From Icerya purchasi (Eukaryota > Arthropoda > Insecta > Hemiptera > Monophlebidae), in NCBI GenBank assembly GCA_039619475.1, contig CM077116.1, positions 464,441,576 through 464,505,575 on the forward strand: a stretch of DNA of 64,000 nt. Reading direction: 5' to 3'. Below are positions 11,388 through 22,239 of this stretch, in pieces. Position 1 is the first letter of the stretch; each line of letters opens with the position of its first letter. A program made the position numbers and the translations under genes. A model generated the notes under the pieces. The model had not been told where the DNA came from. It ran no database searches and worked only from the letters and a program-made list of their open reading frames with translations.

Positions 11388-14338
11388 ATGGTCAAGATCT
11401 TACAGTACAATGAAAATCACTCTAGCGTAGCTAGAGATATTTTACTAACAAAAGTGATAACTAAAAATATAGATATTATATTTATTTGTGATAAGTGTAA
11501 AAGTAATTATGTACCCACAAATTTTAAGAACTTAGCACACAACAAGCTTATGATAATCTATCGATTAGGAATACCTTTAAAAACTAAATTTATACATAAC
11601 AATTTTAACATTATTATTGTTGAGATTCAGGATATTACTTTTATTTTAACGTACATACCGCCAAATGGCGTATCTACTCAATATTTTCAGTTTATCGATA
11701 TGTATTTAAAGAATAATAAATTAACGAAATTTATATGGTTGGGAGACCTAAATTCTCGAAATTTACTATGGGATACAGTGAATAATACGAGAGGAAAGAA
11801 ATTATTAAATATAATAGAATTACATGACTTACATATTTTAAATATCAAAAATAAATATACTTTTAAGAGAAGCAAGCAAAAAAGTGTAATAGACTTAACT
11901 TTGGTAACTAGAAATTTAATAAATCGAGTTCAAAATTGGGAAGTTAGTCACGAATTAAATGCTAGTGATCATTTTTATATTACTTTTAACGTAATTTCGG
12001 CGACGAGCAAGACAGAAGAAAGCGTTATTAAAGTTATTAACTACAATAAATTAGCAGTTAACTTAAGAAAATACAGTTATATGATTGATGTACATGTTAT
12101 CTGCAATGATATACAACAAATTAAAAGTTGGTTGAATAGTTTTCAAGACTATGTCAACACAGTTCTAAATAGTTCATATTCCACCATCCGGTCAACTGTC
12201 TATTGGTGGAATATTGAATTACAAATAAAGAAATTACTGGTAAATAATTTATACAAAAAGTATCGAAACTGTAAAAACATACATGTAAAACATAACCATT
12301 ACAATAATTATAAAATAAATTTTAAGGAATATAAGTTTATGATTAAAAACGCTAAGTTGAAAGCCTGGAAAAAATTACTGGAAGACAAAAATGTCTTTGG
12401 ATTAAAATACAGAATATTAACTAATAAAAAAAAAACTATTAATATACCAACATTAGATAATTATGCATGTACAGAAAAGGATAAAGTCGACTTATTGATG
12501 TCAAAGTTATACCTTAACGTAAAACCATTTAAAGCAGAAGTACACGAACCTAACGTAACCATATCGATTACTAAAGAAGAAGTTAACGTAATTATTAAAC
12601 AACTTAAAAATAAAGTGTCAGCAGGACTTGATGGAATATCAAATGGATTTATTAAAAGATTTCATAATTTGTTACCAGATGTCATACCGAAAGTTATTAA
12701 CGTACTATTTAAATATAGTTATTATCCTCAAGAATGGAAATTAAGTAAAACAGTTATAATACCTAAAATTAATAAAAATCCAAACTCGTCTACTTCATAT
12801 AGAGCTATATCTTTGTTATCTAATTTTAGTAAAATTTATGAAAAATGTATTCTTCATAAATTAAAAGAATTTGTAGAAAATAACGGAATAATAAATGATA
12901 ACCAGTATGACGCATTACCAGGTAGATCGTCTGAATTGGCTATTCACAATATTTTACAAACAATAAGAATATACAAAAATAAAAATAACCGTACATGCTT
13001 ACTTACTCTTGATATAACAAAGGCTTTCGACAGTTTAGATTTAAATAGATTACTTGCATTATTAAAGGAACTAGGATTACATAATGGCATGTTGAACATT
13101 GTAAATCGATATTTCGAAAATCGCTACACTGTATTACAAATCGGTAATTATTCAAAGAAACAAGAAACCGTTATGGGAGTACCGCAAGGGTCTGTTTTAG
13201 AACCGTACTTGTGGAACATAGTTTTCTCTCAAATGTATAACATTAGATTACCCACTAATGTAAACATTTTCACTTTCGTAGATGATATTGCAATAGTAAT
13301 AGCCGATAAGAATGAAAATGTATTGGAAAATAAAGTTTACCAGGTTTATACAGAAATCGCGAAATGGTTAGAACAATACAATTTAAATATTAACGAATCT
13401 AAGTCAACTTACATGTTGTTTAACAAAAACTTAAAGGATAAAAGATTAAATTTGCTCCAATACGGATTAAATATTAGCATGGTTAGTCAAACCAAATACT
13501 TAGGTATAATAATAGACAATAACTTAAAATTTTATAATCATTTTCACTATATCACTAAAAAAATAAATACATTTTGTAATTATATTTAACAAATTATATA
13601 ATAATAATAACCGATTAAATTACAAGAAGGGACTAACCTTATATAAAAGCGTAATATTGCCTAACATACTTTATGGTAGTGTAATATATATAGACATTTT
13701 AAAAGTTAAACGATTTCAAAATATATTAAATAGTTTTCAGAGAACTATTGCAATAAAAATGATTAAAGCTTACAGAACTACCAGCTACATGGCAAGCGCT
13801 GTCATTGCAGGTATTAAACCATTAACTTACGAAATACAGAAACATATTAACATATTTTTAATAAAAAATAATATAAATTTAAATCATGAATTTCATAACG
13901 TATGGTATCGTCAACCTTACTTCATACACGAACAAACCTCGTTAACGCTTAAACAGTTTAAACTTATATTAGATAAATATTATAATAATAAATTTCAGGC
14001 GCAGTGGGACGAATATAACGGTATAGCTAAAAAAAATTTTCCAACCATAGATGATAGACTACATAATAAAGTTTTTACGCCAAATTTTTTTAATGTACAA
14101 TTTCTTACTGGACACGGTCTATTTAAAGATTATTTACATAAACATAAAATTGCACACTCAAATAACCGTGTAACGTGTAACTTTCCCCATAATATTAAGC
14201 ATATCTTTTCCGGCTGTTAGTAATACAGATTTTAGCAATATTAGCCCTGATCAGTTAGTAACTAAGCTATTTACAATATTCAATAGTTTTACGATAGCCG
14301 AAATAAATCACCGTAAAGTACATGTACACCTGTATTAA
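11388..14338 (+). pseudogene. R1-B ORF2: endonuclease-reverse transcriptase, two late frameshifts
   Basis: Intact for 733 codons from MVKILQYNENHSS. Endonuclease motifs include IWLGDLNSRNLLWD, KSVIDLTLVTRNL and ASDHFYITF. RT motifs include SAGLDGISNGF, YRAISLLSNFSKIYEK, LTLDITKAFDSLD, MGVPQGSVLEPYLWN and catalytic FVDD (Val where most relatives have Ala). A one-base loss near 13585 shifts the frame; it then continues through 13657-14220 (NVQFLTGHGLFKDYLHKH), and a second break at 14217-14222 leads into the last frame, ending at 14338. The Cys/His terminus HNIKHIFSGC is partly preserved. Only two lesions make this one of the youngest copies in the window. Confidence 0.87.
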
Positions 14339-14501
14339 TATTAAATTTATGTATACCAATTATTATTAACATTGTAAAACAGTCTGTCAGGGTTCCATAA
14401 ACTTAAATGGAAGGGCTCAGGACAGACCTGTTATTTATATAAATTTTCTAAATATATTTATCCCATCGTATTACGAATTGGGGACAAAAAAAAAAAAAAA
14501 C

Positions 14502-16260
14502 ATATTTATTATGTGCGGTGCGAACATGTTAATGCAGCCTACGTTTGAAATGTGTGCGCGTTTTGTGATTTATCTATGTATATAAAATAGCATTTAAAGT
14601 GTTGACTTATACAATACAGGTGTATTCGTTGGTTTTCAGTTAGTTTTCCTGCATCTAGTATTCTTGAATTATTAATGGTTTGTTGTGGAAGTACTAGCTT
14701 AAAATATGTTTAATGTTATTACTTGCGCGAGTTATAGAAGAATTAATAAGTATATTTTTAAAATTTTCACTGGTATTTGTTAGTTTAATAATTAGTACCT
14801 GATGACTGAGTTTCGCTAGGACTCTGAAATTGTAGATCAATCAATAAATTTACGAGTTTCACAGATATTTAGAAATAAAACAATAATATGTACATAATAC
14901 GAAAATTACAATGCACTCGTTACCCTATTTTTCAATTTTGAAATATATTTTAGTTTGGTAATATTTAAAATTGTCTAAATTTATTTTATTGCGGAATTTC
15001 AAATTTTTATTCAGTACAGTCAATAGTCAAATTATTCTTCATTTACTTTTCATTAAAGCTAAAATGTAGGTTTGACCACTAATATGAACACTTTTTGCTC
15101 CTTCATTTCCTAGACCAATTAATTCCTAAACCTTAAAATCATTTACTAATTCGTGAATTCTATTAAAATGGTTAGACTATTTTCAAAACCAACTGCGTAT
15201 GTACAAACAAGAATTGCTCACTTAATAACATACGCATTAATGGAAATTTGTCCAGATATACTCTGGACATGCAAATCAATTAATGAATTAGTAAATTTAA
15301 CAAGAAGTCAAACATTTAGCGGTAATATGTGCATGACATGAAAGTTACATTTTTGCATACATTGCGCGATTCATTTTTATATTGAAGTATTCTTGCGTCA
15401 CAAAATATTAAAAACAAATTCAACATTTATAAGCCAGAAATATTGGGTTCTTTTCTTTTTCAAAATTGAACGCCTCCTACGTTTCCTCAAGACCACTAAC
15501 ATATTCTACTCCATCTAACTCTTGTCTTATCTGTGTCTCTGGCCTAGGCGACAGTACACGGCACACTCACCAAAGAAGAAGAAGAAGAAAGCAGGATTTT
15601 TGAGTAACTTTTCTTTTTTTTTTCGAATAAGTTACAGGTCCTACAAAGCATACTGCCCGTCTATGGGTGCCTAACACTCTTATCATCGTTTATTCATAAA
15701 TAAAGTTATAATACTTCTTAATACTTAATTTACATTATAAACAGTATATATATCGTATTATTATACTTGACGGGCAACAGTCTTTATCATGTACATATGA
15801 TAGATTCTCTATCATTTGCCCATTGGAATGTACAAGTAAGTAGTCGCGACGCTTGGCATCAGTACTACTAGAGAGATAACTCTATAACGTCGACTGGGAT
15901 CGTTGTATAAAGTTTAAAAAGATACGAAGACATTTTAGCTTTAGCCGTTTTCAATGACCACGGTATATTATTTTTTACCATGGTAATTTTTAATAAACCC
16001 TTAATCACTAAAACTAACATCGGTCGCCCTCTTTTTAAAATTGTTCGTTTCGAAGAATTTTGTCGATACTGATCAATTTTTAGACCCCCAAAACTCCTAA
16101 TTCATGAATTTCATCAAAATCGTTAGAGTCGTCTTTGGGAATCCAGAGTTATATATCCTGGCTTCCTTCATCAATGTATCCTGTGTTTTTGATAACGTTC
16201 GTTTATCATTTCCGAAAGATAAAATGACAACGACTAACATTCCAGTTCAATAAATTTTTT
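14502..16260. other. Spacer with decayed repeats (PEBP intron 4)
   Basis: No gene is seen. Two diverged copies of one repeat occur at about 15140-15190 and 16085-16145 (both read CTAATTC-TGAATT--AT-AAAAT--GTTAGA). The segment at 15480-15595 ends in a (GAA) microsatellite, a tail type used by some non-LTR elements. The interval 15840-15900 is a GC-richer patch of unknown origin. Confidence 0.45.
14799..14836 (+). ncRNA. Possible degenerate hammerhead ribozyme
   Basis: CTGATGA is followed by a short stem-capable segment (GAGT...ACTC) and TGAAAT-TGTAG, the order of a hammerhead core (CTGATGA, stem II, GAAA, short stem III, GTN). The last part departs from GAAAC-GTC, so activity is unlikely. Such motifs are known in Penelope-like elements and retrozymes. 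Confidence 0.3.
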
Positions 16261-16264
16261 AATC

Positions 16265-17060
16265 AAACCTATGATGAATCGTTCCCTCCACCTCTCTTCT
16301 CTATCTTTCCATGTTTCAAGAATGGTTTCTGAAGGTCTTCTTCGAGGTTCCTTTCTCAGTTCTGCTCTTTTCGATATACTTCTCTTCCTTTAAATTCTTC
16401 TTTTTTATTCTTTGTCGATGGCGTCCTGTTATTTTCCACATCTCATAATATATTATTTTAGCCAGTGAAGTACTTAATTCGTCTCTTACTGTGCTCGAAC
16501 ATTCCCTTTCTTCGATTAACCTTTATTAAATCTGGTTATGTCATATTTACTCTCCGATCGTATAATCCTATTTCTGTTAATTTATTTCTAAACAGTACAT
16601 TCACATGTTAATTATTTCTGTTATTTTAATATCTTCCTTGATTGTCGTTTACCCTTCTTCGAAAATATCAGGTATCTTCCTCTTTGTCAATCAAAAGGCT
16701 AAACTTGCTGAAACCCCTAGGTCCTACTAAATGGATTAGTGATCCGTATACCCTTATTTTCCTGTATAAGTCCATTATTCATTCAAAATTTGATTACTGT
16801 TTGTTTCTTTCTCAAAGTCTCGTTTCTCTAAATTAGATACAATTCAAATTTTTTTTCTTCAGTTATGTTTAGCTGCTCTCAAATCCTATCCAATTCTAGT
16901 AGTTCTTGCTGAAAATATAATACGCCATCTCTGTCTATTCGCATTAGACTTTCGTTCTTCGCTAAACATTTTCCACTGTTGCTCTTGCCTCTTCTCAACC
17001 AGTTCTACCATTTCTACGCTAAAAACTAGCATTTACACCTAAGAACTTATTATGACATTT
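16265..17060 (+). pseudogene. Reverse-transcriptase remnant, pyrimidine-rich I-like family
   Basis: Degenerate RT text: FHVSRMVSEGLLRGSFLSSALFDI near 16300-16375 (family GVpQGSvLSplLF), a shifted catalytic region, then LYKSIIHSKFDYC near 16760-16800 (family lyrsiirSkldYg). The strand is T+C rich like the copies at 1-1669 and 38105-38815. Multiple frameshifts; no tail identified. Confidence 0.55.
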
Positions 17061-17420
17061 TTTTAAATTTTTGTTTTAAACTTTTACTTTTCCTTCGTAT
17101 TATTTTTAAACTTGATTCTAATGTAACTCTATTGTTTATCATGCTATCTTAACTGCTGATGTAAATCTAAATCGTTTGTTATTTTTATTGATTTATTATC
17201 CTTTGTTTGTCACTTTCCCTCTTCACCCAAAGCAAAACAAATACTACCACTATTGCATATTTACGAGAATTTGTTGCGTACGGTCGATTTTCCTTTTCCC
17301 GTATCGGTAAAAATCGAACATAGTTTCCGTTATTTTCCATTCTTTTTGAATTAGCAATCAATAAATTCTTCTTTCGATCTTTTCTCCGATCATTCTTCAA
17401 TTGTTTTAACCCTTGGTGAT
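17061..17420. other. AT-rich spacer
   Basis: No coding or repeat structure recognised between the RT remnant and the Jockey copy. Confidence 0.4.
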
Positions 17421-19551
17421 TCAGTAATATGCAGAGAAAAACCGATATATTTGTATAATCATAAAACAGACTGGGATTCCTTCAAGGAATACTTAGACTC
17501 AAAATTAGATCTAAAAATCCCATTAAAAAGCCAAACTGACATCGAGAATGCCGTGGAATATATAACTAGGAAGATTCAAACAGTAGCAACTTTGAATAGT
17601 CCTTCTATTGATATATACCAAAAAAGAAAAAATTATCCTATTTTAGTTCGCCAGCTTGTTTTAGAAAAGAGAAAGCTTAGGCGAAAATGGTTTCAGACAG
17701 GAAATCCATCAGACAAAAAACAACTTAATAATAAAACCAAAGAACTCAAAGAATTATTAGCAGAAATTAAAAATAAAACTTTTAATAATTACTTACTTAA
17801 ACTCTCGCCATTAGCGGCGGATGATTATTCTTTGTGGAAGTGTACAAAAAACATTAAACAACTAAAAAATTGCATTCTTCCGATAAAACATGGCAACGGA
17901 TCTTGGGCGAAAGATCCAAAGCAAAAGGCGAATTTATTTGCTACCTACTTGGCAACAGTTTTTAAGCCGAACTTAACGGCTGCTACGGACAAAGAAGTCG
18001 ATGACTTTTTAAAAAGTCCTGGCCAGTTATCCTCTCCTATCAAGTCGGCGTCACCTCAAGAGGTGAAAAACATACTTAAAACGCTGAAAAGGAGAAAGAG
18101 TCCCGGTTTTGATTTAATAACCGTGTAACTACTGAATAGACTTCCACGAAGGCTGTAATGTTGCTGACATTTATATGTAACGCAATACTTCGCCTACATT
18201 ATTTTCCGGTGCAATGGAAGTTTGCGCAAATTATTATGATTGCGAAACTGGGCAAAAATCCGCATGCTGTTACGTCTTATCGTCCCATTTCCTTGTTGCC
18301 TGTTATGTCGAAGGTAATGGAGAAATTGGTATTAAATAGATTGCAGCCATACCTATATAATATAATTCCACAACATCAATTCGGTTTCTTAAAACAGCAT
18401 TCTACGGTGGATCAGCTGCACAGAGTGGTAATTGTAATAGAAAAAAGTTTGGAAACAAAAAATGTGTGTACAGCGGCATTTCTCGATGTCCAACAGGCTT
18501 TTGATAAAGTTCGGCATAATGGTCTATTATATAAATTAAAAATTCTGTTACCAACTAGGTTATATCTCTTGTTAAGTTCATATCTGCATAACCGATATTT
18601 CCAGGTGCGCTATGAACACACGTTTTCAGAACTATATCCAGTTCAAGCAGGAGTGCCCCAGGGATCAGTTCTGGGACCCACGCTGTACTTGATATATACA
18701 GCAAACTTTCCTGTACCGGAAAATGTTCAGGTAGCTACATTTGCTGACGACACGGCATTACTTGCATCACATTCAGATCCAAAGATAGCAAGCGACAATC
18801 TTCAGAAGGCCCTTATCGAAGCAGAAAGCTGGTTTAAAAAGTGGAAAGTTCAGATCAACGAAAGTAAATCGGTAAACGTTCATTTCACGAATAGAAAAGT
18901 CATAACCCCAACTGTTAGGATAAATGGACTGGAATTGCCTGTGAGAACAACAGTTAAGTACTTGGGATTACACCTAGATAGTCGTTTAACATGGAAGCAG
19001 CACATTCAGACAAAGAAAAGAGAAATAGATATTCGTGTTAAAAAAATGTACTGGCTTCTAGGAAGAAATAGCGTTTTAAGTATTGATAATAAACGTTTGA
19101 TATACACAAGTATCTTGAAGCCTATTTGGACCTACGGAGTACAGCTTTGGAGTTGTGCTAAACCTACAAATCTAAAGATAATACAGACCGCGCAGAATAA
19201 AATCCTTAAGCTCGTAACCAAGGCGCCATGGTATGTATCAAATTAAACAACTTTGCATCAAGATTTGGGGATAGAATATGTGGCAGATGTTATTAAAACT
19301 CATGCCCGAAGACACGCAGAAAGACTTGAAAGTCATCCGAATAAACTTGCTGCTGGACTGCTACATACTGCTAATGATAGGAGGCGGCTGAAGCGTAAGA
19401 AACCTCATGACCTTGTTTAAGGTAAAGTTTATCGGGCAGGTACTATTGGGTACTCCTCCCTTCATGCTAAATATTTCCCTGTTAAGAATATTGCTAAATG
19501 GCCTAGATGGCCAGTACAATAACAATTTAAAAAAAAAAAAAAAAAAAAAAA
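17420..19551 (+). mobile_element. 5'-truncated Jockey-clade retrotransposon
   Basis: Starts within or just after the endonuclease region, contains the whole RT domain and ends in poly(A) at 19529-19551. Jockey elements lack RNase H, and none is seen here. It lies antisense to the PEBP gene inside intron 4. Confidence 0.85.
17451..19420 (+). pseudogene. Jockey ORF2 (RT), three lesions
   Basis: The segment 17451-18128 carries the linker and RT entry (KTLKRRKSPGFDLIT). It breaks at TAA 18126-18128 and by a one-base loss near 18149, then continues at 18158-19246 with YRPISLLPVMSKVMEKLV, FLDVQQAFDKVRHNGL, AGVPQGSVLGPTLY, catalytic FADD, and KYLGLHLDSRLTWKQHI. A TAA at 19244-19246 sits where the related copy at 26 kb has Lys; the same frame then runs to TAA at 19420 through DLGIEYVADVIKTHARRH. 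5'-truncated, so not autonomous. Confidence 0.87.
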
Positions 19552-19914
19552 GTGTTTTAATAATATTTGCCGAAATATAATCATCTTACTGGTAAAAAGT
19601 GCGTAGTTTTAACCGGTCTCTTTTATCAATTATTACTGTATAACGTATTCTTCTTTTTTATTGGTACTCGATGAATTAGTACATTGTATACTTTCGAATA
19701 TTGGTTGAATTTGTTGATTTAATTTCTTAAAATTAATTTTCTTCTTTTACATTATGGTTTTTTTTTGTTCTCTTTCATCTCTTCTACAATGAATCTCATC
19801 GTTTGCATTGCTAAGAACAGCTGTTTTCTAATATTTTCGAATGCTTGTTTGAATTGATTAAATCCATAGTACTGATACGATTTCCAATTCGAAATGGTAA
19901 ACTAATTGATTTAG
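19552..19914. other. AT-rich spacer
   Basis: T/A-rich sequence without coding signal or clear repeat. Confidence 0.4.
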
Positions 19915-20685
19915 ATTTTTTTTTTTTTTCTTTAAATTTATATGGTCCATATGCTGTGTGTAATTGCCGGGATTATTACAGTACATGGATCAGTGTAAGA
20001 TCAGAAGTGTTTTAATAGGTTAACCGCTCTAGTATGGTGTAGTATATCCTGTACCTGTTTTGGTTCGTTTGACAACGCAACCGACGGTAAGTTGGAGGTG
20101 CCTGCAGGCAGGCAATATTCCAGAACGTGTTCAGCGGTTGGCGAAATTGGGGAATTGCATATGGAACAGGCAGAGGGAGGAGATGTTCCTTCCAGCAAAT
20201 AGTTGTGGGATATTGCTGTGTGCCCTATGCGGAGTCTAGTTAATGCTGCAAACTCTCTGCGGGGCATGGTTATTGGTGGCCACCAAGGCTCAGTGCTCAC
20301 CTTAATGGATCACAGCCATGATGTGTGAGCCGACCACATAGTTTCCCACGTCTCTGCCTTATGTTGCTGAAAAAAGGGTGGCCCCAGCTGAGGCAGAGGG
20401 ACGCCTTCGGGCATTGGACTATATGTTGCTGCCATAGCAGCCAAGTTCATACACTCATTCCCCGGTACGCCGGCATGACCCGGAACCCACAAGAATGTTA
20501 CCTGTGAGCCAGCCCGGAAAAGCGCGTTAATGATGCGCTTTATTTTTCGAGATAATGTGTATGAGGTTTTAGGTGTCTGGAGTGTCCTAATCGATTGCAA
20601 GGAATCTGTGATTAGAATTGCATTTCGGCGTTAGGGGTAAGACTGCAGATGCTCCCCCTCCAGCACTGAACAGAAGTTTGATTTA
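19915..20685 (-). pseudogene. I-like element 3' end: RNase H and C-terminus
   Basis: On the minus strand, RNase H text reads AILITDSLQSIRTL (catalytic Asp) and VTFLWVPGHAGVPGNECMNLAA near 20500-20440. After a frameshift near 20305 it continues STEPWWPPITMPRREFAALTRLRIGHT and a Cys/His end (CSICNSPISPTAEHVLEYC). A poly-T run at 19915-19930 is the poly(A) tail. The protein is close to the copy at 40865-44282 (both have TEPWWP and RLRIGHT), so the same family. 5'-truncated. Confidence 0.82.
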
Positions 20686-21532
20686 GTTGATAATCCTACA
20701 AAAAAATAAAACATTATTTGTTCCCGACACAAGTTAGACGGTTAAATTTTTTATCTGTTTGAGAGTGTGGTCGTAGTTCTCCGTAGCAACGTTACTAAAG
20801 GATAATTCTCTTAATCAAATTCTTCCATCCACTATAATCTTTCACCTAACAAATAAAGGTAGCGAGAGAGGTCCTGGTGATGTCTTCAATTATGACCATT
20901 AATCTTGTTAGCGACGATTTCCTTCAAACCTTTATCGCGTAATGTTTTTTTAATGATATATTTCCTGCCGGATAATGTGATTTAAAAATTTACTATTTTC
21001 GTCGGACGTCCGCGAACAGTTTCTTTTCAGTTTTTGTTAATTGATATATTCGGGTCCATGATCATAAAATTGGTGTATATGGTTTTTCAACACAGTAACC
21101 TTTTTTTCCCCTTTCTATCAAAATTAAAAAGAAAAAAAAAACGCGGCAAAAGGGTAAGTTGTATTTTTAAAGAGTATTGATATTTAGAAGTGATAGTATT
21201 TTTACTTTTTCAGGAAAAAAGGATTGCGTTAGAAAGGCTAGTGTGTAAGCTTGGGAAGAAAAAAAATTATTTTCAATTTTAAATTTCTTTTATCAACATT
21301 GTAAATGTTCGTAGCGGAGTATTATGAATTTGCTAATTAGTGTGTCCTACATTATTTTGTGTAGAAACTAAATGTAAGGAGTAGTATAACTGATTTTTGA
21401 ACAGGATTATTATATAAAAATACACGTATGCGATGAATTAAAGTGCAAGAAAAAATATTAACGGAATTTTTAACAAAAAATTTAAAAAACTACAACATTT
21501 TTGTAAATAACAATTTATACGCAATTAATTAC
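20686..21532. other. AT-rich spacer within PEBP intron 4
   Basis: No recognisable gene. The part next to 21532 contains the intron donor GTAATTAA on the minus strand. Confidence 0.45.
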
Positions 21533-21688
21533 CAGAATTTTTTCTAGGAAATGAACCGATGTATTCAGCAAGTGTTTCTCCTGGCATAGTTCCGTTGTCA
21601 ACAGGGAAGTGTGTACCAGGCATATTCACAATTAGCCAGTGTAACCATTGTTTGTTTTTTGGTTTTTTTCTGTTCGGTACATCTGGAT
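21533..21688 (-). CDS. PEBP gene, ligand-site exon
   Basis: Acceptor AATTTTAG and donor TCTG|GTAATTAA enclose 156 bases. The split first codon restores the Asp of D-P-D-V-P (family DPDAP). Then comes QWLHWLIVNMPG, matching family EWHHWLVVNIPG: the second His of the ligand site is kept while the first is Leu. The end reads GETLAEYIGSFPRKNSG, where most relatives have YiGsGPPkGTG, so the anion-binding GPP turn has been replaced. About 17 kb of intron follows before the next exon. Confidence 0.9.
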
Positions 21689-21819
21689 CTAAAATTATTA
21701 CCGTTACTATTCTTAGTACATGTCAAATGTACACAATTCGTTTCCAAAATACACCTAAAAACATATGGGATAAATTTAAAAAGAAAAAAGATTTTATTCC
21801 TATTTGTATATAAATGTCT

Positions 21820-21885
21820 ATTATGTGTATATATATATATTTTTTTTTTTTATATATATTTATTTATTTATTTATTTGTAGCGCT
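21820..21885. repeat. TA/T-run and TTTA microsatellite
   Basis: A (TA)n run, a poly-T run and (TTTA)n repeats in PEBP intron 3. ORFs overlapping it on the plus strand are antisense to the PEBP exon and not genes. Confidence 0.6.
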
Positions 21886-22239
21886 TAAATAGTGTAAAAT
21901 ATTAAGTGTTAGCAATAGCTATATATGAAAAAAGTGAAATACAGTACGTAATAAAAAATGTCAGAATTTTGGAATTGTCGTGTGTACAGAGATAACGTGT
22001 TTCGTGTGTTTACGTTTGCATTGTTCAATGCTACATTAATTACAGTCTGAGAACATCCGTAGACCGTTCTTATCGGTAAGAGACTATTTCTTTATTGCTT
22101 TACCTAATAATATCGGTTACAGTAATCGCGTATTAAATCAGTGGTGGGTCTCTGGCCACCGTTCGATAATTCTACAAATGTCTCTAACATAAGCATGCTG
22201 CTTCATCTATAAAAATACCGAATGTAAAACATAATTCCG

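Larger units (their letters stand above)
10978..14501 (+). mobile_element. Second R1-clade retrotransposon (R1-B), head to head with R1-A
   Basis: A plus-strand element with a short acidic ORF, a long endonuclease-RT ORF and a 3' UTR ending in poly(A) at 14487-14501. The 3' UTR contains a hairpin-capable pair, AGTCTGTC...GACAGACCTG, around 14382-14432. It belongs to a different family from R1-A by its protein text. The 5' end abuts R1-A near 10930-10980. The coding strand is unusually A-rich. Confidence 0.8.

Noticed and set aside
6585..14501. R1 elements as evidence of nearby 28S rDNA
   Set aside because: No rRNA-like sequence is visible at either junction; the flanks are other transposon or A/T-rich sequence.
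21559..21813. Plus-strand ORF over 21.6-21.8 kb
   Set aside because: Exactly antisense to the PEBP ligand-site exon, which has splice sites and family motifs.
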